The notes under the pieces were generated by a model. That model ran no database searches. It was not told the origin of the DNA and saw only the letters and a list, made by a program, of their open reading frames with translations. From positions 228,274 to 292,273 of the forward strand of contig NZ_JABBPG010000006.1 in assembly GCF_013140855.1 (NCBI RefSeq): DNA of 64,000 bases, in the 5' to 3' direction. The translations under genes and the position numbers were made by a program. This document shows positions 49,721-58,221 of this stretch, one piece after another (the stretch's first letter is position 1; each line of letters begins with the position of its first letter). Source of the DNA: Pseudoalteromonas caenipelagi. Its GTDB lineage: Bacteria; Pseudomonadota; Gammaproteobacteria; Enterobacterales; Alteromonadaceae.

Positions 49721-49754
49721 AATAAAAAAGCGCCAAATTGGCGCTTTTTTATTA
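49721..49754. terminator. Bidirectional terminator after sthA
   Basis: AATAAAAAAGCGCCAA-ATT-GGCGCTTTTTTATT: a symmetrical hairpin with T-runs both ways, between convergent sthA and the outer-membrane barrel gene whose stop overlaps its right arm. Confidence 0.92.
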
Positions 49755-50990
49755 AAATTGATATTGCGCACTCAAGCGCCAAATTTGTTCATCTTGCCCT
49801 TTCGCTCTGCCGACTGCTGATCTCGAATCGGCCTCATAATCGATAAGTTGCAGCTCAGCGCCTAATCGCCATTGTTGCGACAGTGACTTTTGTACATTTA
49901 CCGTCACTCCCTTAGTAAAACTGGCATTTTCATCAAATTGCCAATGGTCTTTATCTATTACTTTGGATTGCTCAGCTCTTAAACTCACTCGGTAATCTGC
50001 AAACGTGTGGCTAAACATGACAAACCAACTATAAAAATCATTATCTACACCGCGTGTAGGTCCCATCGCAGTATTACCTACCATCGCCTGTGCGATCAGT
50101 TGAGATTGCGCATTAAACTTTGTTCGCCACGCTAGGCTCCAAAACTTTGTATCCCATGCGTATTGCTTAGTTACGTAATTTATCGCACGGGGATCACCGT
50201 TGTTATCGTACCAATATAAGCGTAGGGTATGCCGTTTCAAGTAGCTCCAATGAGTACCTAAGTAAAAGCCAAACCGTCCATCTACTTCTGTGAAAGGTTC
50301 TACATACTGCCCTTGGCGGCTCAATTGCGCTGTGGACAGAGATTTTAACGGCGCAAACCCTATACGTTCATTAAAAACCGATTGTCTATCATGGGGTACA
50401 AACCCCCGCCACGCAATCAATGTTCCTGCCGGATCATTGCCCTTAAATACAGACCCGATCATGCTTATATCATGCTTGGAGCGAAATCGGCGCGCAGCGC
50501 GTTTAAGCTCAAACTCTGCACCAAAGGTACGTACTTCCTCCCCCAGCCACGCGTTTAATCCCGAGAAGTGGTAAGTGTAGGGAGATGACCACCCAAGCGC
50601 GGGGTTTTCTAAAGACATACGCGGATAAAACCCACCAAAGCGCGCACTAAATTGATAACCTTGTGCTAAAGGTTGATATTGGGCATACGCTTCTGTAAGC
50701 CCAATTTTATCATTTGGATCTGGGACATATTGAGCAACTGCGTGTGCCGACCATGCCGAACTAATATCTAATCGCGTACTTAATGCCAATCGACTGATAT
50801 TGAGGCGCTGGTTATCATCAGAGAACCTCGAAATACCCCAGCCATATTGATGCCAAGCTACTGTATTGCTGGGGTTAGTTAAAGAGATACTTACATTCCC
50901 TTTAACCTGAGCTGACATATCTTGTGCCGTAACGTGCTGGCTAATTATTAGCGAACCAACTAATACGCCAAACTGTTTACTCGTAATCAT
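49752..50990 (-). CDS. Predicted outer-membrane beta-barrel protein
   Basis: A 412-residue exported protein, started at the ATG at 50990 (MITSKQFGVLVGSLIISQHVTAQ, a signal peptide). Longer versions run deep into the upstream gene. It is rich in alternating hydrophobic/aromatic strands and ends in ...RLSAQYQF, with the C-terminal Phe recognised by the Bam machinery. No family is recognised beyond porin-like. It overlaps the cupredoxin-like gene by 14 bp, so the pair is one transcript. Confidence 0.8.
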   Translation of the reverse strand: MITSKQFGVLVGSLIISQHVTAQDMSAQVKGNVSISLTNPSNTVAWHQYGWGISRFSDDNQRLNISRLALSTRLDISSAWSAHAVAQYVPDPNDKIGLTEAYAQYQPLAQGYQFSARFGGFYPRMSLENPALGWSSPYTYHFSGLNAWLGEEVRTFGAEFELKRAARRFRSKHDISMIGSVFKGNDPAGTLIAWRGFVPHDRQSVFNERIGFAPLKSLSTAQLSRQGQYVEPFTEVDGRFGFYLGTHWSYLKRHTLRLYWYDNNGDPRAINYVTKQYAWDTKFWSLAWRTKFNAQSQLIAQAMVGNTAMGPTRGVDNDFYSWFVMFSHTFADYRVSLRAEQSKVIDKDHWQFDENASFTKGVTVNVQKSLSQQWRLGAELQLIDYEADSRSAVGRAKGQDEQIWRLSAQYQF

Positions 50991-51615
50991 CGGTCTCATC
51001 TGTAAGGAACTCCAATTTATCGAGCAGAGGTTGTTTAATTTGATACTGCACCTGTTGTGATACTTCAGTGATAGTGAGTGGCAGGCTTTCAGGCTTATCC
51101 AAATTTTCAAATCGCTCATGCCAAATATTCAGTTGCGCATTTCCCAACTGAGAACTTTCAATAGCCAAGGATACTTTACCTTTTGCGTCGCTTAGCCCAT
51201 AAACACCCGAATTAACAACCAAAATATACCCTAACATCCAATCGTGTATATTACAGCCAAGCTCAACGACACCCGCTTGCGAAAACTGAACAGGCGCGAG
51301 CGGTTTGTCTCTATACAGTTTTAGTTCAAATGACTTGGCCTGAGAAAATGAATACACGTGGTGAAGAATGGAATCAAAATTAGGAAACTCAACTTGGCTA
51401 TTACTCGGCACTATCAAGGTATGTGGGGTAAAGGCTCGGTCTTTTTGCCCCATACTATAAGTTTTTTGCTGTTGTAACTGACTTGCTTGCCAAGATTTTC
51501 CCGTCAACCAAACCGCTGTTCCTGCAACTGGCTTGCCTAGCTCATCTGTAATTGTTATTTCAAGCGCATGGCTTGCGCCGCCTAACAACCCTAGTAATAA
51601 GAGTAATTTATTCAT
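50977..51615 (-). CDS. Periplasmic cupredoxin-like (methylamine-utilization-like) protein
   Basis: A 212-residue exported protein, started at the ATG at 51615 (MNKLLLLLGLLGGASHA, a signal peptide) in preference to 51657. It has an N-terminal carboxypeptidase-regulatory-like fold (ITDELGKPVAGTAVWLTG) and a cupredoxin-type centre: FDSILHHVYSF, and CNIHDWMLGY giving Cys, His and Met in type-1 copper spacing. Such proteins are commonly annotated as methylamine utilization proteins in marine bacteria, but the substrate is unknown. It overlaps the following barrel gene. Confidence 0.75.
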   Translation of the reverse strand: MNKLLLLLGLLGGASHALEITITDELGKPVAGTAVWLTGKSWQASQLQQQKTYSMGQKDRAFTPHTLIVPSNSQVEFPNFDSILHHVYSFSQAKSFELKLYRDKPLAPVQFSQAGVVELGCNIHDWMLGYILVVNSGVYGLSDAKGKVSLAIESSQLGNAQLNIWHERFENLDKPESLPLTITEVSQQVQYQIKQPLLDKLEFLTDETDDYE

Positions 51616-51716
51616 CCAGCATTCCGTACAAGTTATTAGATAATCAGTATAGAGCACGTATGCTCACAATGATGCCTCCTGTAATAGACCCAAGATACGC
51701 CTTTGTGCATTCAAAA

Positions 51717-51730
51717 TGAATACGTATGCA
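51717..51730. promoter_or_regulatory. Possible LacI-type operator upstream of the GH97 gene
   Basis: TGAATACGTATGCA is a near-palindrome (12 of 14 bases symmetrical) with a central CG, the layout of LacI-family operators, about 75 bp before the GH97 start. A single copy, so weak evidence. Confidence 0.3.
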
Positions 51731-51803
51731 GATATTTCAGTGTTTTAGGCCATGAGCAGTATGCTAGTAAAATACCATTCATGACAACAAATTAGGGAAC
51801 ATC

Positions 51804-53846
51804 ATGCGCTTAATCAGCACTCTAACACTGTGCGGCAGCTTCTTTTGCTCGGCAATTCAAGCGGCTAGCTACTCTGTGAGCTCTCCCGATGGCGGCATCA
51901 AGTTCACGGTTGATGATAACCACGCTCAACCTCAATATCAGGTTCAATTTAACAATAAGCCGTTACTTAACGGCTCTAAATTGGGCTTCGAGTTTCAACG
52001 TGCCGCCCCGATGAAAGACAACGTCGAAATCTCTAAATCAGCCACCAGCAGTCATCATAGCAGTTGGCAGCAACCATGGGGTGAAGCACGTATCATTGAA
52101 GATAAGCACAATGAGTTAGAAGTGCAGCTGCGTGATAAAGGCAGCAAAGAACCAGCCTATACACTGCGTGTTAGGGTGTTTAATGATGGCCTTGGATTTC
52201 GCTATGAAGTAAATAAAAACCATGCGCTATACATTACCAAAGAACTCACGGAATTTAATTTTGCAGATAGCCAAAATAGCACCGCATGGTGGATCCCCGC
52301 GCGAGGTTGGAATCGTTATGAATACACGTATAACACCACCAGTTTGCACGATGCAGCACATGTACATACGCCCTTCACGCTAAAAAATGCCGACGGTGTG
52401 CATATTAGTGTGCATGAGGCCGCATTAGTTGATTATGCTGCAATGACTTTAAATCAACGTCGCCCAGGTACCTTTGTTGCAGATTTAACACCTTGGTCTG
52501 ACGGCATAAAAGTAAAAACCAATGGGCAATTTAAAACCCCATGGCGCACCTTGCAAATTGGTGATAAAGCCACTGATTTACTTAATTCACATCTGATATT
52601 AAACCTTAACGAACCCAATAAATTAACGGATACATCATGGATCGAGCCGGGTAAATATTTAGGTATTTGGTGGGGCATGCATATTGGTAAAAACACATGG
52701 GGTAGCGGCGAAAAACATGGTGCTACTACCGAGCTCACTAAAGAGTATTTAAGTTTTGCAGCAGAGCACGGCTTTGATGGCGTATTAGTTGAAGGGTGGA
52801 ACACTGGCTGGGATGGAGACTGGTTTTACAATGGTGACGTATTTAGCTTTACACAAGCCTACCCTGATTTTGATATTAAAGCGATTAGCGAACATGGTGC
52901 GAAGGTCGGCGCACGTCTTATTGGGCATCACGAAACGTCTGGTAATGTGAGTAACTATCGCAATCAAATGGATGATGCTTTTAAGCTTTACCAGCACTCG
53001 GGTGTGCGTCAGGTTAAAACAGGTTATGTTGCTGATGGCGGTAATATTAAACGGATAGACGAGCGAGGACTACCGCGCTTCGAATGGCATGATGGTCAAT
53101 TTATGGTTAACGAGTATCTGGATAACGTTAAACTTGCCGCCCAATATCAAATTAGCATTAATACCCATGAGCCAATCAAAGACACCGGGTTACGTCGTAC
53201 TTATCCCAACTGGTTAAGTCGTGAGGGCGCCAGAGGCCAAGAGTTTAACGCGTGGGGAACGCCCCCCAACCCACCTGAACATACACCGATGTTAGCATTT
53301 ACGCGTATGCTCGCGGGGCCGATGGATTTTACACCAGGCATTTTTGACATGAGTTTTAATGGATTAGGTGATAAAACTAACCGTCCACAAACTACGCTAG
53401 CAAAACAATTGGCTTTGTATGTCGTGTTATACAGCCCAATTCAAATGGCTGCTGATTTACCAGAAAACTATCTTGCCAAAGCCGATGCATTCCAATTTAT
53501 CAAAGATGTCCCTACAGACTGGGAACACAGTATCGCGCTCTCAGGTGAAGTTGGTGATTATGTAGTGTTTGCAAGAAAAGAAAGACAAAGAGGCAAGTAC
53601 TCGGGCAACGATTGGTATTTAGGTGCTATCACTGATGAGCAAACGCGCTCAATCGACGTACCGCTACACTTTTTAGAGGCAGATAAAAAGTTCGAAGCAC
53701 AAATCTACCAAGACGGAAAAGATGCACAGTGGAAAAACAATCCATATGAGATACACATCAGCAAACGAATTGTTACGGCAAAGGACACATTAACATTAAA
53801 ACTGGCCACCAGCGGTGGTACTGCTATTCGCTTTAAAGCGCTTTAA
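51804..53846 (+). CDS. Glycoside hydrolase family 97 alpha-glucosidase (SusB-like), exported
   Basis: A 680-residue exported enzyme (signal peptide about 1-20, IQA-A). It has the GH97 N-terminal beta-sandwich, the catalytic TIM barrel and a C-terminal beta domain. Visible signatures are WWGMHIGKNTWGSGEKHG, VEGWNTGWDGDW, GHHETSG (Glu377), INTHEPIKDTG (Glu456) and GARGQEFNAW (Glu480). The 24-residue spacing of the last two glutamates equals that of the catalytic pair in the inverting SusB enzymes, so an inverting alpha-glucosidase is favoured over the retaining alpha-galactosidase branch. No sugar transporter or TonB receptor is adjacent. Confidence 0.9.
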   Translation: MRLISTLTLCGSFFCSAIQAASYSVSSPDGGIKFTVDDNHAQPQYQVQFNNKPLLNGSKLGFEFQRAAPMKDNVEISKSATSSHHSSWQQPWGEARIIEDKHNELEVQLRDKGSKEPAYTLRVRVFNDGLGFRYEVNKNHALYITKELTEFNFADSQNSTAWWIPARGWNRYEYTYNTTSLHDAAHVHTPFTLKNADGVHISVHEAALVDYAAMTLNQRRPGTFVADLTPWSDGIKVKTNGQFKTPWRTLQIGDKATDLLNSHLILNLNEPNKLTDTSWIEPGKYLGIWWGMHIGKNTWGSGEKHGATTELTKEYLSFAAEHGFDGVLVEGWNTGWDGDWFYNGDVFSFTQAYPDFDIKAISEHGAKVGARLIGHHETSGNVSNYRNQMDDAFKLYQHSGVRQVKTGYVADGGNIKRIDERGLPRFEWHDGQFMVNEYLDNVKLAAQYQISINTHEPIKDTGLRRTYPNWLSREGARGQEFNAWGTPPNPPEHTPMLAFTRMLAGPMDFTPGIFDMSFNGLGDKTNRPQTTLAKQLALYVVLYSPIQMAADLPENYLAKADAFQFIKDVPTDWEHSIALSGEVGDYVVFARKERQRGKYSGNDWYLGAITDEQTRSIDVPLHFLEADKKFEAQIYQDGKDAQWKNNPYEIHISKRIVTAKDTLTLKLATSGGTAIRFKAL

Positions 53847-53855
53847 TACAATCAT

Positions 53856-53879
53856 GATCGATACCTAGAGGTATCGATC
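53856..53879. terminator. Hairpin after the GH97 gene
   Basis: GATCGATACC-TAGA-GGTATCGATC, a perfect 10-bp stem 10 bp after the stop. It is followed only by TGTCATTTATT, so terminator strength is uncertain. Confidence 0.55.
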
Positions 53880-53932
53880 TGTCATTTATTACATATCGCT
53901 TCTACTCACTCTATTTGTTATAAATACGCTTA

Positions 53933-53971
53933 ATTGGTGAAATTACCTACTCTTTCGCCTTTATCACCAAT
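53933..53971. promoter_or_regulatory. Inverted repeat, candidate sigma-54 activator site
   Basis: ATTGGTGA (53933-53940) and TCACCAAT (53964-53971) are exact inverted copies 23 bp apart, centred about 95 bp upstream of the predicted sigma-54 start site, the usual place for an enhancer-binding protein. Which activator binds is unknown; a PspF-like one is a guess from the downstream gene. Confidence 0.45.
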
Positions 53972-54020
53972 ATACGATCATTAATAAAAATTAACCTATT
54001 GATAAATAATGATTAAATTT

Positions 54021-54037
54021 TTGGCCCACTCATTGCT
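54021..54037 (+). promoter_or_regulatory. Sigma-54 promoter of the DUF1707/LiaF-like gene
   Basis: TTGGCCCACTCATTGCT: the -24 TGGC (54022-54025) and -12 TTGC (54033-54036) elements with exact N7 spacing. Predicted start near 54047, leaving a leader of about 33 nt that contains an inverted repeat ATATTCA / TGAATAT (54041-54060). Confidence 0.7.
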
Positions 54038-54080
54038 TTAATATTCAGAACAATGAATATGCAAGATAGGGATAATTAAG

Positions 54081-54752
54081 ATGCCAGTACCAGTAAGCGA
54101 TAGACCCATTGACACAGTAAGAGATGAAGTGATCGATCAATTAATCCTAAATTACAGCCATGGTGAGATCTCTGCCGATGCCTTTGAGCGACGTTTAGAT
54201 AGTGCATACAACACAAATGATGCCGAACGGCTTCAGGCTCTAGCTGCCGACTTGCCACTGCAATCCGATCCTCGCTATCACAGCGAAAAGCAAGCGCGAA
54301 TGCAACCGAATTTTACCGCATCGGCCGATCATCCCGACACACTCAACATCACTTCTATCTTAAGCTCTGATCAACGCAGTGGAGAGTGGGTCGTCCCAAA
54401 ACATATTAAATTAAATAATTATTTAGGCAGCATAGAATTAGATTTTAGAAACGCCGTTTTTACTCACCCCGAGGTGACCATAGAAGTAAACTGTATCAGT
54501 GGTAGTGATGAAATTATTGTCCCTGAAAACATTGATGTTATAACAAGTACAACTAACATCCTAGGTCATGTGAGTAACAACCGTACTGGTCTTTCGTCCA
54601 ATGGCTACAACATTCAACGTCCAAAGCTCTATATTCAAGGTAAGGTGATCTTGGGGAGTGTTGACATCACCGTTAAAAAGACGATGCAAGAAAAAGTTAA
54701 GCAGTTCGCTGATAGCCTTAAATCACTATTTGATGAAGGTAAAAAGTTATAA
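54081..54752 (+). CDS. DUF1707 and LiaF-like C-terminal domain protein, candidate envelope-stress factor
   Basis: A 223-residue soluble-looking protein with no membrane segment. The N-terminal about 60 residues form a DUF1707/SHOCT-like helical domain (VRDEVIDQLILNYSHGEISADAFERRLDSAYNT is spread over about 14-45). The C-terminal part (about 95-210) is the beta-helical LiaF-C/DUF2154-type fold (LGSIELDFRNAVF, GSDEIIVPENIDV, VILGSVDITVKK). LiaF-type domains occur in envelope-stress sensing in Gram-positives. Here it is a lone gene with AGGGAT upstream of the ATG and a sigma-54 promoter, which suggests stress-induced expression. Function is inferred. Confidence 0.8.
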   Translation: MPVPVSDRPIDTVRDEVIDQLILNYSHGEISADAFERRLDSAYNTNDAERLQALAADLPLQSDPRYHSEKQARMQPNFTASADHPDTLNITSILSSDQRSGEWVVPKHIKLNNYLGSIELDFRNAVFTHPEVTIEVNCISGSDEIIVPENIDVITSTTNILGHVSNNRTGLSSNGYNIQRPKLYIQGKVILGSVDITVKKTMQEKVKQFADSLKSLFDEGKKL

Positions 54753-54785
54753 CTCATCACTGACATGCAGCACTCCCCTAGCTTG

Positions 54786-55307
54786 TCAGTCTCGACACAA
54801 ACCATAGTAATAGGCATCTGCGCGTTCATCACCTAATTTAAAATGACTGCGCAAATGTCCTTCCCTTTGCATTCCTAACTTTTCCATTAGCCTCCAAGAT
54901 GCCGTATTTTCAGTAGCACATAACGCGATAATCTTCATCACAGGTAACTGTTCAAACAGTTTTTTAACGAATGCATCAACAGCTTCAAAGGCATACCCTT
55001 GGCCAATAAAGTCTTTATGTAACCGGTAACCTATCTCACCAATTAAGCTTTCTTTATTCACATATTTAAACATCAGCTCACCGATCAACTTGTCGCTGTT
55101 GTGTAATGTAATCGCCAGAGCTAAACGCTGATGCTCCTCGGCTAACCAAGGTTTGCATCCTTCTAGTAATCTCGCTTTGGCTTGTTCAAATGTTGCCGGC
55201 TCGCCAATATAACGAGATGTTAGCGAGCAACTACGATGCTCATAACTTGCTTGTAAATCCTCTGCTGTGATTAAGCGAATTGCTAACCTTGGTGTACTAA
55301 AATGCAT
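54786..55307 (-). CDS. GNAT family N-acetyltransferase (RimJ/RimL-like)
   Basis: A 173-residue GNAT, started at the ATG at 55307 with AAGGAG 8 bases upstream (the longer frame adds an unsupported 15 residues). It opens with the RimJ-type TPRLAIRLITAEDL and has the acetyl-CoA motif region IGYRLHKDFIGQGYAFEAV and the conserved CATENTASWRLMEKLGM. The substrate is unknown. It is immediately downstream of the truncated MFS gene on the same strand. Confidence 0.88.
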   Translation of the reverse strand: MHFSTPRLAIRLITAEDLQASYEHRSCSLTSRYIGEPATFEQAKARLLEGCKPWLAEEHQRLALAITLHNSDKLIGELMFKYVNKESLIGEIGYRLHKDFIGQGYAFEAVDAFVKKLFEQLPVMKIIALCATENTASWRLMEKLGMQREGHLRSHFKLGDERADAYYYGLCRD

Positions 55308-55320
55308 TAACGACTCCTTT

Positions 55321-55683
55321 TTATTGTTTTGATTCAATGTTACTAATGACATCTAACTTACTATTTTTAATAAACAATGTTCCCCACGCCCATCCCAATA
55401 ACATGGCGACGCCTAAAATAAGCCAAGCAATATCACTCGGTGTGCTGATAAAGTAGGCGTTACAGGCAACTGCAAGTAACGTAAATAGCAATAATTCTAT
55501 TGCCCCGATTAGGGCGTTGGCCGTTCCTGCCTGCTCATGAAAATAAGTAGTTACAAGGCCCATATAAAGAGAAAAATAGCCACCAAAAACAACCATGACT
55601 AGGCCATACCCAAACAACGCACTTGCTAATGTAAAAGGTAAAGCCATAAAGCATAAAGCGCTTAGCAACAAGTAAGGCCATAT
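55321..55683 (-). pseudogene. C-terminal remnant of an MFS drug-efflux-type transporter
   Basis: About 116-120 residues with four to five membrane segments (for example FGYGLVMVVFGGYFSLYMGLV and AWLILGVAMLLGWAWGTLF) correspond to the C-terminal third of a Bcr/CflA-like major facilitator. There is no start signal. The frame stays open to about 55683 and then runs into sequence that reads as a LysR C-terminus on the other strand, so the 5' two-thirds of the gene is missing. Confidence 0.75.
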
Positions 55684-55969
55684 TGTTTTAAGCGACGGGA
55701 GTAAGTTTAACTTTGCACACTATAACTTTGTATCCGATCATCTCGATGCGATGCTAGAAGCAGCCGTGCAAGGCATGGGCTTAATGTTCATTTCAGCAAG
55801 TTATATCCACAAACAACTGCAAGCTGGTACCTTAACAGCCGTTTTGCCAGCTATTCAATCAGCGAAAAAGCAACTGTGGGCTTACTACCCTAAAAGCGCG
55901 TTTACGCCGTTAAAAACTCGCATGTTTATTGATCATTTAAAACAGCAGTTAGCCACTGAACAACTGTGA
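55684..55969 (+). pseudogene. C-terminal remnant of a LysR-type regulator
   Basis: Read from about 55691 the plus strand gives a LysR effector-domain ending: SDGSKFNFAHYNFVSDHLDA, AAVQGMGLMFISASYIHKQL, QAGTLTAVLP, and a YYPKSAFTPLKTRMFIDHLK-type tail with stop at 55969. The HTH and first effector subdomain are absent and there is no promoter. Both this and the MFS remnant lose their 5' ends at the same point. Confidence 0.75.
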
Positions 55970-56060
55970 GTTTATGACTGAAATAGGCAATACGATTGCA
56001 GTAGCAAATCAGCCATCTAAACAATCATATTGCACCTTTCCAGTCACAGCTACATTGATA

Positions 56061-57239
56061 TTACACAGTAGGTAGCTGCGCTTGGCGACGTTGTAAATGC
56101 CAACCAATAAACTGACTTAATATGAGCGAACAAGCAGCCAAACCAGCGCCAAAGTAAAATACCAATGAATTGTCGTAAAGCCACACAATACCAAAGCTTG
56201 CAGGAATAATAACCGCCGCAATATGATTGATAGTAAAGCTAACACCCGCTGTAGAAGCGATATCTTCAGGTCTGGCTATTTTTTGAAAGTATGTTTTAAG
56301 CGCAATCGCCATAGCAAAGAATAAATGATCCACAACATAAAGTACGGCGGCCAAATTGGCTGACTCAACGAGTGCATATCCGGTAAAGACAAGTATTAGG
56401 CCTGCATATTCAATAGTAAGCGCCTTCTGTTCGCCTATTTTTCCTATCATTTTACCGATTGCTGGCGCTGCGAAAATATTGATTACATGGTTAAGCATAT
56501 AAAGCATCGTTATTTGCGCCACGTCGAAGCCAAACTTCTCAACCATTAAGAAGCCAGCAAACACCATAAAGATTTGTCTTCGTGCACCAGAGAAAAACAG
56601 CAGCACATAATACAAACTGTATTCTTTGCGTAGTATGAGCTTTTTGTGTTGCGTGCTTTTTGCTGCAAAGTGTGGAAAAGCACTGATCATAAATAGCGTC
56701 AATAATAAGCCTGTCCCACCTAATACAAGATATAACCATTCATAATTTTTGGTTACAAAAGTGACACACAACCAAATGAGTGCAAAGGTGACAAGTGAAG
56801 CCATCGATTTTATCGACATGAGCTGTCCAAGTTTTTGTGGTGCCTCGTCTTTATTAAACCATTGCAAACTCAATGATTGATTAAGCGTTTCAAAATAATG
56901 AAAGCCAATCGACATCAGTACTGTCGTCGCATACAGTCCATAAATGGTGGGAAATAATCCAGTGACTGCAACTCCAATTGACAGCAAGCACAAACTTACC
57001 AAAGCAAATGTTTGTTCTTTTAAAACTAATAAGATAAAAACAGCGGTAAAGGCTAAAAAGCCGGGGATCTCTCTTAACGATTGCAGCATTCCCATATGAG
57101 CCCCGGTAAATTGGGCTGCTTCTACGGCAAAGTTATTGAGTAATGCAGTCCACGCAGCAAACGTGACTGCCATTACCACGGTCGCCAATGCTAAAAATCC
57201 GAATGGGGTTTTCCATTTTTGAGCAGGTACATCTTCCAT
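56061..57239 (-). CDS. Major facilitator superfamily transporter
   Basis: A 392-residue membrane protein with about twelve predicted helices. The start at 57239 (MEDVPAQKWKTPFGF) is supported by TAGGAGAGACA; the frame six codons longer is not. The N-terminal half has AAWTALLNNFAVEAAQFTG and GMLQSLREIPGFLAF. It is divergent from an AraC-family gene across 76 bp, so this is probably an AraC-regulated transporter. The substrate cannot be read. Confidence 0.88.
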   Translation of the reverse strand: MEDVPAQKWKTPFGFLALATVVMAVTFAAWTALLNNFAVEAAQFTGAHMGMLQSLREIPGFLAFTAVFILLVLKEQTFALVSLCLLSIGVAVTGLFPTIYGLYATTVLMSIGFHYFETLNQSLSLQWFNKDEAPQKLGQLMSIKSMASLVTFALIWLCVTFVTKNYEWLYLVLGGTGLLLTLFMISAFPHFAAKSTQHKKLILRKEYSLYYVLLFFSGARRQIFMVFAGFLMVEKFGFDVAQITMLYMLNHVINIFAAPAIGKMIGKIGEQKALTIEYAGLILVFTGYALVESANLAAVLYVVDHLFFAMAIALKTYFQKIARPEDIASTAGVSFTINHIAAVIIPASFGIVWLYDNSLVFYFGAGLAACSLILSQFIGWHLQRRQAQLPTV

Positions 57240-57315
57240 TGTCTCTCCTATAAGCACATTGATTGTATTTCTTGCTCATTGTATGCTCACTTTGAGATGA
57301 CCAAAATATAACACT

Positions 57316-58122
57316 ATGACAGAAAACTTATCAGATCAGACAACTTCTAGCTGGATCAGCATTAAAACTCGATTCAATTTAAAAACGCTCGGTAAACCGG
57401 TCTACCCAAGAGCGAGTACCATGCCACCTTGGCAGCATGTACAAACTCACCAACATACTTGGGGACAGCTTGCCTACACCAGTAATGGTGTAATGAGCAT
57501 AAATACACCAGCGGGCAATTTTGTTATCCCGCCCGACCAAGCGCTGTGGTTGCCGCCTAATTTACCGCATGAAACATTTTGTCGTTACGGCGGACACTTT
57601 CGCAGTGTTTATATTGATGGCGACTACATTGATGTTTTGGGCTCCCAAGCCAAGCTACTGCACGTTGACGAGCTGTTGAAGGCTATTATTTTAGAGATCT
57701 GCCAATGGGATCCGGACTATACACTTGATGAGAAAAAACTTCGTTTTATCGATGTCTTTATCGACAGGTTAGAATCCGCTCCAACCAGTGCTTTTTTTAT
57801 GCCAACCGCACAAGACACGAGGCTTCTTCCTATTATCAGTGAGTTACATGCCAATCCAGGCTGTAATAAAACACTACAGCAATGGGGTGAACAAGTGGGT
57901 GCCTCAACCCGCACGCTCAATCGCTTATTTAATAAAAGTTTTGCTATGAATTTTAGTCAGTGGAAGCAAAAGCTGCGAGGCTTAAGAGCCGTAGAAATGA
58001 TTGAAGCGGGTTACAGTCAACAAGTTATCGCTGAGCAACTGGGGTTCGAATCAAGCTCAGCGTTTAACACCGCCTTTAAAAAAGTATTTTACTGCACACC
58101 GGGGCAATATTTGCGTAAATAG
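57316..58122 (+). CDS. AraC-family transcriptional regulator with N-terminal cupin
   Basis: A 268-residue regulator. An N-terminal cupin-like ligand domain (about 35-110: HTWGQLAYTSNGVMSINTPAG, WLPPNLPHE) precedes two HTH modules at about 175-265 (LQQWGEQVGASTRTLNRLF and VIAEQLGFESSSAFNTAFKK). The cupin plus AraC layout fits the YesN/YdeO-like regulators of efflux or detoxification genes. The divergent MFS gene is the likely target. Confidence 0.92.
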   Translation: MTENLSDQTTSSWISIKTRFNLKTLGKPVYPRASTMPPWQHVQTHQHTWGQLAYTSNGVMSINTPAGNFVIPPDQALWLPPNLPHETFCRYGGHFRSVYIDGDYIDVLGSQAKLLHVDELLKAIILEICQWDPDYTLDEKKLRFIDVFIDRLESAPTSAFFMPTAQDTRLLPIISELHANPGCNKTLQQWGEQVGASTRTLNRLFNKSFAMNFSQWKQKLRGLRAVEMIEAGYSQQVIAEQLGFESSSAFNTAFKKVFYCTPGQYLRK

Positions 58123-58221
58123 AGAAAAACATCATAGAAATGCACGCTAGCTATCAATTAGCGGCGTCATCTTCTAAAGTTAATGCATAATAATATAGCT
58201 CTATGAGTGTGAGGACGAGCG

